Origin: Solen grandis
Taxonomy: Eukaryota; Mollusca; Bivalvia; Adapedonta; Solenidae
Assembly: GCA_021229015.1 (NCBI GenBank)
Contig: CM037792.1
Span: forward strand, 4,965,876-5,029,875
Direction: 5' to 3'
DNA: 64,000 nucleotides
Under the pieces are notes generated by a model that saw only the letters and a program-made list of their open reading frames with translations, searched no databases and was not told the DNA's origin. This document shows, piece by piece, positions 55,039 through 64,000 of the stretch (its first letter is position 1; each line of letters starts with the position of its first letter). The translations under genes were made by a program, and so were the position numbers.

Positions 55039-55109
55039 GGCTGTGAAGCTCAGCCGGTAGAGCGTTCGCCCTGTAAGCAAGAGACCCCGGGTTCCAGTCA
55101 CGGTCAGGC
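55039..55109 (+). tRNA. Second tRNA-Thr-like sequence, degraded
   Basis: GGCTGTGAAGCTCAGCCGGT, then AGAGCG, CCTGTAAG and GGGTTCCAGTCAC. The flanks (ACAATAGGG..ATGTGTAT before, CAGTGACATA after) echo those of the first copy, so the unit of duplication exceeds the tRNA. B-box substitutions make function unlikely. Confidence 0.45.
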
Positions 55110-55840
55110 AACAAAATCTTTCTCTTCTACTCGTAACAGTGACATATAGGTGTAAATAAAAAACAAATGTATTGCAATAAAGCATTGAAATTTCATTACA
55201 GAAATTGTTTCCCATATTTTTTTTACTCATTACATACATTTTTTCCATAAATTAATTATACTCATAGGAGTCATAGCTGATCGAAAAGCTGCAGATATCT
55301 GAAATGAAGTTTGATAGAATGAAGAATTTATTTGAAATCCATCACCCCCTTTCTTAGGCGTTTTTTTTTTCTGTTTCAAATTATGTTATATAAACTTGTA
55401 CTGGTAAGCTGATATTTTCACAAATTTCACCAAATACTTTTTCCTCTGTCTAGAAATACTGTAGCCATCATAATGTGAAATCTCAAGCATCATAAAAATA
55501 ATCGCTAACAATTACAGCAATGTAAAAGTCCGAACCTTTCCGAAATAAACTTTCATTTCTGGGATCTAATCAATAACATGAAAAAGGATATTTATATAAT
55601 ATTTCATAAACCTCTATCTTATGTAGCTTCGTAGTTACAATAAATATCAACTTTCAATGCAAATGTAGATTTCAATTTTGTTCACCAAAATGTATGTCGG
55701 GCTTCTATTCGCTCTGCTCCGATTCAGAATATGAAAAATGTCGATTCTTATAATGGTTTTTGCACTACTCCCATTTCAAAACGATATTTATCAAATTGAC
55801 ATGAACTTGTAAATTTCAGTTTATAATTAAAATCGACAGA
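55110..55840. other. AT-rich, nothing recognised
   Basis: No gene, repeat array or RNA was seen. Confidence 0.4.
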
Positions 55841-56227
55841 GTGTGTTTTTATGTTGAAACGGACATTTTGATGATGTTTATAAAAAAAAATATCTCTAAT
55901 CATGTTAAAAATAGAATGGGATACGAAAGGATCAAGTCCGCATTGCTACATATTTTGCCTTCATTTTCAGCATTGAATACAATTAATTCCTGGATTTTTT
56001 TTTGCGTATTATCCCTTTATTTTTTTTTATTTCAATCATGCTCCCTCAATCCTGGGCAAAAAGTTCATTTTTTATTACGAAAATATACCGAAACTGCAAC
56101 CGAAAGGATTTATACCTCCAAATCCGGTTCCATTGACAACCTACGAAACAAATACAGTATGCCCGGCGGTGATCCGCCGTGCAATAATGAACATGGTATG
56201 GAACGGAATCTGACATCTCTTGATTAA
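55841..56227 (+). CDS. Unidentified 128-residue ORF, weak
   Basis: The first half is hydrophobic (INSWIFFCVLSLYFFLFQ), the second polar (SKSGSIDNLRNKYSMPGG). Its stop lies in the left arm of the foldback element at 56211. A TTTTTATTTCAATC polypyrimidine stretch could be an intron acceptor, so only the C-terminal half might be exonic. No family is recognised. Confidence 0.15.
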   Translation: MCFYVETDILMMFIKKNISNHVKNRMGYERIKSALLHILPSFSALNTINSWIFFCVLSLYFFLFQSCSLNPGQKVHFLLRKYTETATERIYTSKSGSIDNLRNKYSMPGGDPPCNNEHGMERNLTSLD

Positions 56228-56737
56228 GGAGGTCGTAACATTATAAAAAATGCATGCTTTCAATATATTCTCTTCACGCTTCGATCAGTCTGATGTTCAA
56301 TTAACATATGGTGTAACACATCATTGTCAAAGGCAACTTTTACGAAGTAATATCGCGAAATGTATCAATTGGTACATATTTTTAAATCTGCTCGACTATC
56401 AACTTCCGGTTTGATTTTTCGGCACTTCCCAACTGGATGACGTAATACATCTACGCAAACAATTTCCCACAATCTGACGATGTCAATTTCACATTGTCCA
56501 ATCATATCGCTCGATTCAAAATCGACCGAACAAAAAAACGGAAGTAGATAGTGGAACAGACTTATAAAGATGAATAAATTGATGATATTTCGCGTTATCA
56601 CTTCGTTAAGGTTGCCATTTGACAATGGTTCGTTATACTGTGTCTTAATTGAATATCAGACTGATCGAACCGTGCATAAAATATGATGGTAGCATACATT
56701 TATGCAAAGTTACGACCTTCGTAATCAAGTATGTCAT
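56211..56737. mobile_element. Foldback MITE with ~180-bp arms
   Basis: CTTGATTAAGGAGGTCGTAA at the left pairs with the inverse at the right (TTACGACCTTCGTAATCAAG). Further inside, TCGATCAGTCTGAT..CATTGTCAAAGGCAAC (56289-56336) pairs with GTTGCCATTTGACAATGG..ATCAGACTGATCGA (56611-56668). TGACAT flanks it on the left, TGTCA (inverse) on the right. It carries no gene. Confidence 0.75.
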
Positions 56738-56954
56738 TAAAATTATATCCTAATTTGTGCTTCTCTCCTATACGCGATTAGGATCTGACAACATCGCTAT
56801 AGGGGTCACGTCAGACTGACCTTCTAAGTAATGTTTATGCAATGACAAGTGCTCGATTTTCAACAATCAAATAGCGTGTTTCAAACCTTTAAATTTTAGT
56901 TCTTCTCATTGTTGACTTAAAAAAAAAACTCCCGAAAAGAAAATCCACACACAG

Positions 56955-57240
56955 TGCGTCTGCCTCGGGAGCGGAAGGTCGCGGGTTCGATCCCCGGCCG
57001 CGACATACCAAAGTCGTAAAAATGGTACTGTTATAGCTTCTTTGCTTGGCGTTCAGCATATAAGGGTCGTTGCAGGACTGGTTGACCAGGTGTCAGGATA
57101 ATGTGACTGGGTGTGGTATCATGCCACATGTCTGCGGCGTGATATTGAGTGTGGCAGCACTATATCTGTCTCAAGCAGACCTACTCTCCAAATGACTGAA
57201 AAACTGTCGGTGGGACGTTAAATCAAACAAACAAACAAAC
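56955..57240 (+). mobile_element. tRNA-derived SINE, near full length
   Basis: The head ends CTGCCTCGGGAGCGGAAGGT, then GGGTTCGATCCCC (B box, about 56986). The body has GGACTGGTTGACCAGGTGTC, AATGTGACTGGGTGTGGTAT and GTGGCAGCACT. The tail is CGGTGGGACGTTAAATC, then (AAAC)n. The 48940-49115 block is a headless relative. Confidence 0.75.
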
Positions 57241-57744
57241 ACACAAAATCACAAACCGTGACTAAAATCCTTTGTGCTGTAGCGTAAATATAAACACTGC
57301 TTTTAAATAACCGAAGCGACGTTGTGGGATGACAGCCGTCTTATAATCGAAAGGATTCAACCAGCATAGGGAGTGTTTTTTTCTTATTTAATGTTTTATT
57401 AAAAGTATCAGCCCTGTTTTCCTCGTGAAAGTTGTGTTCAAATCATGTACATGATTATTCACTACCGAATTTTCTTAGTTCCTTATTTTTGTTAGTACAT
57501 GTACATAATATTTAAACGTCACAGAAAAGATGAGTGAACTAGATTCCAAAAGTGTATAAATCGTCAAAAATATTACGAAGGCAACGGGAACAGTAAGCGA
57601 ATATTCTGACTACTCAGACACAGATAGTGCTTTTGAGTGTAAATCTGAATGTATTGAAATGTTCATGAATCAATAAATAAATGATGGAAAAAAATACCAA
57701 AGCAAAATATAAAAAAAATACAAGAAAAAATATTATGAATAAAT

Positions 57745-57835
57745 TGAGACTCGAACCCGTGCCTCTGTATTAGCACTTCAACATATGAAAAAGAAACAAT
57801 CGTCTTCACCCAATGAGCTATTGTGACTTCAATGT
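57745..57835 (-). mobile_element. tRNA-like remnant
   Basis: On the minus strand, ATAGCTCATTGGGTGAAGAC (A box) and ACGGGTTCGAGTCTC (B box) are about 50 bp apart. It is too degraded and too widely spaced for a working tRNA. Confidence 0.4.
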
Positions 57836-58144
57836 AATTTAGTATTTTGTTAATATAATATTGCTACGGTTACTTCCCCTGGTCTACCGTAGGATTTTGT
57901 AGCCGACGATTTAATTGGTTTATACAAAGGTCAATCTGAGACGACCCTCTATACGATGTTGTCAGATCCAGTTTGCATACTGAATCTGATTTTAATGAGA
58001 TTGTGTCAGATTCCGTTCCTTACCATGTTTCAATATACAGTGAAGGAGCAAGCATTTTTTTAATCGCTCACATCTTTGATATTAATCAAGATTTCAAAGT
58101 TTGGATTATTCTGCCGTTCTTGCGCCAGAGCAAAATACGTAACA

Positions 58145-58600
58145 AAGTACGGTGTGTAGAGAGACCTCCTGTGCACAAACAAAACCGAAAGAATAGGGAT
58201 ATTAAGAAATTAATATAAATATCGGCCAATTGAATTGTGTCTTCTTGGAGAATACGAGAATACGTGCGATGTTCATATTATGAACGTAACCAAAGTAATA
58301 ACTCGCTTAGGCCTGTAAAAGTGCCAATGTTGTGATCCATGATGGTACATCACTAAACTGTTTGTCCGAGGTTCGGAGCGCAGTCGCTGATGGTTGAAAA
58401 ATGGACAAGCATAAACACAGCAAAATATTTTTATGTTCCGTGCAAAACTTAATTTTGAGTGTCCATTTTTCTTTGGCTCTCAGTCCATCGCGCATTTTAT
58501 TTATGGCAGAGAAAGACCTTTACGAACGCAGAGATGCACACCTGCCGATATAGCGATTTCTGCAGAGAGACCGCTGATATGGTTATGCACCGTGTAATTT
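58145..58600. repeat. Repeat, inverse copy of 50435-50745
   Basis: Contains GTGTAGAGAGACCTCCTGTG, CAAAACCGAAAGAATA, GACCTTTACGAACGCAGAGA and CTGATATGGTTATGC. It has about 150 bp more in the middle than the first copy. Confidence 0.75.
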
Positions 58601-59554
58601 GACTATCCCTATATATTGCAACCTTTTCAGAAAAATCTCTCGCATAAAGTTTCGGAGATCGAGGTAAAGGTCTGCTTAGTTGATGTCTGATGTTGGCTTA
58701 TGCAAATTATTCCGATGAAAATCAATTTTAGAAGGAATACGCTTGCAGAATTTAATATAGGAGATTAAATGACAGATTTTATCTAAAAGAAGAAAATACT
58801 AAATATATATAACGCATTCCACCATACATCCAAGTAGATTGATACATTTGCATAAATTAACATGTAAATAACAAACAATATCTGTTGAAAATACGTAAAA
58901 TAGTCGGGTATTTTTATAAGGGAGATTATGCGCCTCTTAGTATTGTTTAGTACTGTTTATGGTTGGTAGTTGACAGGTACATAGAACAAAACATTTTGAC
59001 TAGTGTCTCGGCAGTGGTATATTAAATACGACAAATACAGTCACGTGATCAATGTAGGTTATCTATTTATTACATATGAGGTTATAGATCTTTAATATCT
59101 TTAATTGTACAGACAGTCTCAGCATCGGATATTTCCTTATGAATCATTGGCACCCTAGGATGATTACCAATTTTATTGCCAAACATAAACATTTATTTTT
59201 CCACACTTATAGCTTTTAAGCAAATCGAATTTTCAATATGAACTGTTTTTTTCTGATTCAGATTCTTATATATTCGTGTATACGGTTGATAGGATGTTTA
59301 TAAAACCGTTTATAGTTTAAAACTTACAGTAAATTACTTAGGAGATATCATTTACTAATAACCAAAGAGTATTAAATAATAAATTACAAATCAAACATGT
59401 CTATCTGAAGTTTAGTGAACAACCTAATTAGATCTTTTGACTCAATATAATTCTGAAAAGTATGCTTTACATGATTAAGTGTACAACTTTGCTGATTTTA
59501 TGAAAATGAAATTTAGCAAAATGCAGCGGTCTTATAAAAAAGTGAGATTGTGAT
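58601..59554. other. AT-rich, nothing recognised
   Basis: No motif-bearing frame was seen. Confidence 0.4.
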
Positions 59555-60600
59555 ATCACAGTCACATTCGAATGGCATTCTACTGCGTTATAGGCGACCC
59601 ATGACGCAGTAGAATCGCCATGGTCGCCTTGGGGTCGTGGTGAGAACGCCGAAAGATCTAACGGGGAACCCACAGACACATAAGGTCGCAGACCGTCGGC
59701 AACTATTTTGAACATGCCAAAAGTAGACGCCGAGGTTCAGCGTTTTTAGTATGTTCTGACACCATGAGATCGCCTTTGGTTTGCCATGATCGCAGAAGCA
59801 ACGCAGTAGGAACGCAAAGAACAGGTCGAGGTAGATTCGCCGTAGAATGAACCGCTCGGGGACTACTCTAAGGCGACCATACTACGTTTTTACTACGTCT
59901 ATGGCGTTCTTATCACGTTTTTGGCGTTCTTTTACCGGTGTAAGCGCAGTTGTGTTTGGAAGCCTTACAACGTTCATGACGTTTTTTCGGGGTCCCTACT
60001 CCGATCATTGCTTTCCTTCAGGGTTCTTTCTACGATCATGACGTTATTGCGTGTCTTGCGTGTCCCTGGTCTAACCATGGATTTCATTTGCGATTATTAG
60101 CTATAAAATCCATAAAAAAGCAAATGACCATTTATGGCTTTACGTTTGATAAGAAGATGGTGTTACTTGCCGTGTCCGGCTCAAATCCTTGTTCAGCGGA
60201 TTGCGATAGTGTACAGCCTTCGATTCTCTACTCCGCTCGTGTCTCTTTTGCATGACGTTGTTCAAATTATATTGCCTTCCATGAAAATGCTCGCCTTCAC
60301 ACATTGACGATAGATTCGTGTTTGAAAATGTCCCTGAAAACGGAAGCGTTTCTGAAACGCGGCGCGGATTTAGTCGCAGTGCAATAGCCATGGGAACGCC
60401 ATGATTGCAGTAGAGTCGTTGTAAACACCCAAAAAAACGAAGTGGGGGTCGCCGAGGAGTAGCCGAAGATCGCTGTGTAGACGCCGAAGGGTCGCAGTGT
60501 TAACGCAATAAAAATACCATGGACGCGGATATAATCGCAGTGGAAACGCATTGATCACGCACAGAAGGCAAACAGCAGGACCCTGCTGTGACGGATGTTA
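59555..60600. repeat. Quasi-periodic CGCAGTAG-AACGC / ATGATCGC array with inversions
   Basis: CATGAYCGCAGTAGNAACGC-like words repeat every 10-25 bp at 59575-59850 and 60350-60570. At 59865-60080 the words appear in inverse form (GGCGTTCTTATCACG, CTACGTCTATGGCGTTC). GC content is above the flanks. Short frames on both strands here are not credible genes. Confidence 0.6.
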
Positions 60601-62401
60601 AAAATTTGGATATTTTAATGAAGAGTCTCTAGCGTTCTTAGTACGACCATCGGCGTGTTCCAGTTAAAAATAGAAAAATATAATAAAATAGCTATTTGAG
60701 TTGCATTAAGGACGCCAGTTTGATGTAACGAGTGTATTAAAACGGTATAACTTTCATTATGAACTAACATTTCAGGAAGAACATTAGCAATCGTTAAACA
60801 AATATCCAATATTTGTGACGGAAGTACGTTATGTTATTAAATCAGAAAAGACGACGATATTAGACAACATCAGTGGTTTATTTTGGAATGTCATCTTTAC
60901 GTTGTAATTGATTTCAAACGCCTCCGCAGTTTCCGCCTGTCATGCAATGTCATCAATCGGTTTGTGTAATTGACAATTTACAACAAGTCTCATTATGAAG
61001 TTCTTTCTCTCTCGTCGACAAAATCAGATTCAATGAAGTGTAACATGACATTTTCCCTTTTTGCTTTTTATGGATATGTTACAGTGGATGACTTCCAAAA
61101 ATGCAAAAGTTCAATTACGTCATAAGGAGAATTGTTGTACAATTTGTCATTGTACTTTTATATAAAAATATTTTATTCTCCGAATAGTTGTTCATAAAAA
61201 AACTCGATTTATCAGAAATGATTTTATTAATGAAAGTTAAAATGAGCAATTTGTATATATACTATTTGGACATTAGTGTCAAATACTGATATTACACAAA
61301 ATTTACACTGGATGAAAATGTATGTCAAATGATCCAATGCCAGGAGTTTTTAAGATAACACGGAAGTGTTAAGCATATTCATTCCTTATTGGTACGTTTT
61401 CTTTCTTTTTTTTCTTGATATTATCAAAGTTTTACATTTCCAGTTTCATTTTATTCCAGCATGAATTGGAAATATGACTTTATAAGTATGATTGATACAT
61501 GAACTCCCCGTCGTCGTACAATTGGCATTTTTCTGGTGTTCCTTTTTTAAATTATTTTATTTTATCAATTTCTAGACATTTTCCTGCTTAAACTGGTTTT
61601 GGTCACAAGGGACTTATAATAATAGGCAAAAAGAAATTTGATAATCTAATCTTTATCGAAATATTATAAAAATCAAAGTGATAGTCGGTGAATGCTGATA
61701 AATTTCGCCAAAAAAATGTCCTACTTTACTTTATCGATGAAACTGATATTAATACAAATGTAGGTCATAGATATTTAGCCATATTGTAATTATAATTTCC
61801 CAACTACATGTACTCAACATAACTACAATACGTAATTAATATAAAGTAACACTTCCATCAGAATTTGGGGAATAATACATGTGCCTTTACAAAATGAAAC
61901 TGAGCAGCAGTTGTGTAAAGCACGCGTAATACCTTGACTTTGCATCTGGTTGATGTAGTTGTATTTAGTATGAAAGAATATGCAAATTGTATAACCAATC
62001 AGATCATTTTATGTGTTGTTCAGTCTATATTTATATATTGCAAAAAAATAAAATTGTGTCATCATCAAAAACATTTAACATATCAGAAATAATTTAAAAA
62101 CATCACCTGCTTCTGAAATGTAAAAGATGCACAAAATATAAAACTGATGCACAATTTCGTTATCAGATATTTAGGTAAATGTAGCAATTGATATTCATAC
62201 ATAAAGCAATTAACAGTATTATCAGTCAACAGCATTTTAGATTAAATGTTTTGAGTTGTATATGTTTGTCTGTTTGTTTAACTTATCTTGCCGTATTTAC
62301 TGGTATCATGTTTGTAAATGATCATAGCTAGGTCTTTTGTAACACCGATTTGCCAATATACTTGAGAATTATAATCTTATTTCCAACTTATATTAAGTAT
62401 G
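60601..62401. other. AT-rich, nothing recognised
   Basis: No gene or structured repeat was found in about 1.8 kb. Confidence 0.4.
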
Positions 62402-62640
62402 TTTAACCTTATACTTCATATAGACTCATTCTGACGAACTGGTAAACAGAGCAGACCCAGATCAGACAGCTCCTACTGGGTCTCATCTGTTTGCTCATAC
62501 AATATTGTATCTCAGTTTCTACACAGTCTTTATGACAAAAAAGAACTTCATGTGAACCCATATACGATTTTAACTTCAATTAATTTATATTCATCGAGTG
62601 ATAAATTTGTAAATGAATATTCATGGGGTAAAAGGTCAAT
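62402..62640. mobile_element. piggyBac-like MITE, third copy (inverse of the 14.4-kb copy)
   Basis: TTTAACCTTATACTTCATAT, then AGACTCATTCTGACG matches the left end of 3153-3394. The right end GAATATTCATGGGGTAAAAG inverts to match the start of 14418-14657. Terminal TTAA is decayed to TTTAA / TCAA. Confidence 0.6.
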
Positions 62641-63590
62641 ATATAATGTGAATCAATCTTTATTTCCCGTCCTATAGACAAGATTGGCAAATACCTGGAG
62701 GATTATTTTTTCTATTGGAATAATGTGCCTATAAACACTCGGATAATTAGTGTTGTGTGAATTCTTTGTGGCAGGCGCATCTCCGTGAGCGTTGCAAAAA
62801 GTCGCGAAGAAAATTTAAGCTTCATTTAGGGGTTGAAATTCTTGCTAAAGTGGCAAACTTAATCAAGCTATTCATGATCGGTAGATTTGCTGAAAGCGAA
62901 TGCCATTTTGCCTAATGCTTGGCAAAATTTTCTTTTTCTTAAAGACAATGATAACCTTATTCAACTAGTAATGTGTCGCTTGGACACGATTTTCTTCACT
63001 TTGTGTCATTTTCACTGAGTTAGGTGCCATTATTCTGCTATTATCAATAAATTTTAAAATGCGCGTCTTATCCCTGCAGAGTTGTACAACTCTTGATCAT
63101 GTAGTTTACAAAAGATTGTGAGACGGACGCCCTGTAAAGGACATTTTTCTTCTGTTAATAAAAAGTAAGAAGGTTAAATTTTCTCTTAAACGGAAAACTG
63201 CTAAAATAATCAGAACAGAACAGAAAGATTTTATTACACCCTAAACTTTACAGTTTTTTACGTTACATACACATAATTGATAAAGATATGCATCACAATT
63301 GAAAAAAAGTAGTGAACGACATTTAAATACTATAATCATTACCCTATCACGTTGACCTTTTTCGTAGATATGTAAGGGCGGATGAATGGACAAGGGGAAT
63401 GCATCCTTCCTGTTTTAAAGTGGGGCGTAAAAATAGTTCGTGCCAATACGTCATGAAAACTAATTGAACACTACACGTGCTAGAATATTGTATATTATTT
63501 TATTGATATTAGATTAATAACAATCAAAAGCGTTATGGATTTATTTTCCGAAAACGACCTTTAATATCTTTATTTGATTTTTATTACTCT
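62641..63590. other. AT-rich, nothing recognised
   Basis: No motif-bearing frame before the gap. Confidence 0.4.
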
Positions 63591-63690
63591 NNNNNNNNNN
63601 NNNNNNNNNNNNNNNNNNNNNNNNNNNNNNNNNNNNNNNNNNNNNNNNNNNNNNNNNNNNNNNNNNNNNNNNNNNNNNNNNNNNNNNNNN
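63591..63690. other. Assembly gap (100 N)
   Basis: The second run of exactly 100 N. The sequence just after it duplicates 53126-53431. Confidence 1.
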
Positions 63691-64000
63691 TACCAAATAT
63701 CATCAGCTAAAATTAAATATAAAGAGAATTGTTCTGGAAAGGGAAGACAATTTTTTAACAATGGCCAATAACTAAGAAAAAGGGGCAATAGAGGGCAGAG
63801 TACAATACACCTAATTATAACATTTAGGCCACTTGATTTGACCTGGTTACCTTCAGCAGTAACCAATGTCAAATATTGGGTACAATAAGTGTTCAAAGTT
63901 TTTATACAGATTATAATTAATAGAAATAAGTCAAACATCTGGAGGCCTCATTTTTTTCCAGAATTGCAGGAAAGAACCATGGGATTATCATTAGGTAAAA
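63691..64000. repeat. Second copy of the 53126-53431 block
   Basis: Same orientation and almost identical. It starts at the gap edge and runs off the window. Confidence 0.9.

Larger units (their letters stand above)
56780..57974. mobile_element. Possible non-autonomous DNA element with 43-bp inverted ends
   Basis: GGATCTGACAACATCGCTAT..CAGACTGACCTT at the left and AAGGTCAATCTGAGACGACC..GATGTTGTCAGATCC at the right are inverses with a few mismatches. A SINE lies inside. No target duplication was seen. Confidence 0.45.

Overview
This is eukaryotic DNA made almost entirely of transposable elements, most likely from a mollusc and probably a bivalve. The evidence is low GC, spliced coding sequence with GT-AG and GC-AG introns, tRNA-derived SINEs, many Tigger/pogo, hAT, MULE, Tc1/mariner and LINE remnants, and repeat arrays with AAGGGCCATAA-type units and hairpin 3' ends that I recognise as typical of bivalve genomes. 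Two runs of exactly 100 N (46619-46718 and 63591-63690) mark scaffold joins. No confident single-copy host gene was found.

Layout. 1-5.5 kb: a tandem-repeat-cored element, a broken Ulp1-type protease, a piggyBac-like MITE, a pogo-like pseudogene and a hAT transposase pseudogene. 5.5-11.9 kb: a composite Tigger element (Tigger-1) inserted into that hAT gene. It carries an apparently intact 530-residue transposase with one intron, and nested inside it a multi-exon MULE gene and a LINE fragment. 12-14.1 kb: a second hAT pseudogene split by a SINE. 14.4-20.1 kb: a MITE, ~300-bp repeats and two more degraded Tigger elements. 20.4-21.4 kb: a Tigger N-terminal fragment on the minus strand.

21.4-28.9 kb is the most unusual part: a degraded endogenous virus-like locus, best read as parvovirus-like. 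Its plus strand is A-rich and T-poor. It holds a capsid-like frame, a run of closely packed small ORFs, and a replication protein with an HUH-type motif and superfamily-3 helicase motifs A, B and C. Three later insertions break it up. After removing them about 4.8 kb remains, which is parvovirus-sized, but the order is capsid-like first and replicase last.

28.9-33 kb: a tandem-repeat-cored element, a 90-bp palindrome, a truncated Tc1/mariner transposase, a MULE exon and a Tc1-like MITE. 33.1-46.4 kb: one very large nested structure. A MULE gene (exons at 32.1-32.4 and 46.4-46.6 kb) is split in an intron by a Tigger element (Tigger-5, 33104-46386). Tigger-5 is split by an 11.35-kb insert (34017-45368) flanked by an 8-bp repeat. 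That insert is a GC-rich element with two SGNH-hydrolase copies, and it holds a 5.1-kb LINE (16-bp target duplication), which is itself split by a tandem-repeat element. 46.7-64 kb: mostly AT-rich non-coding DNA with SINE heads, MITEs, foldbacks, minisatellites and a 310-bp block present at both 53.1 and 63.7 kb.

The sequences do not form a pathway. They are a stack of insertions whose relative ages can be read from target-site duplications and interrupted reading frames.
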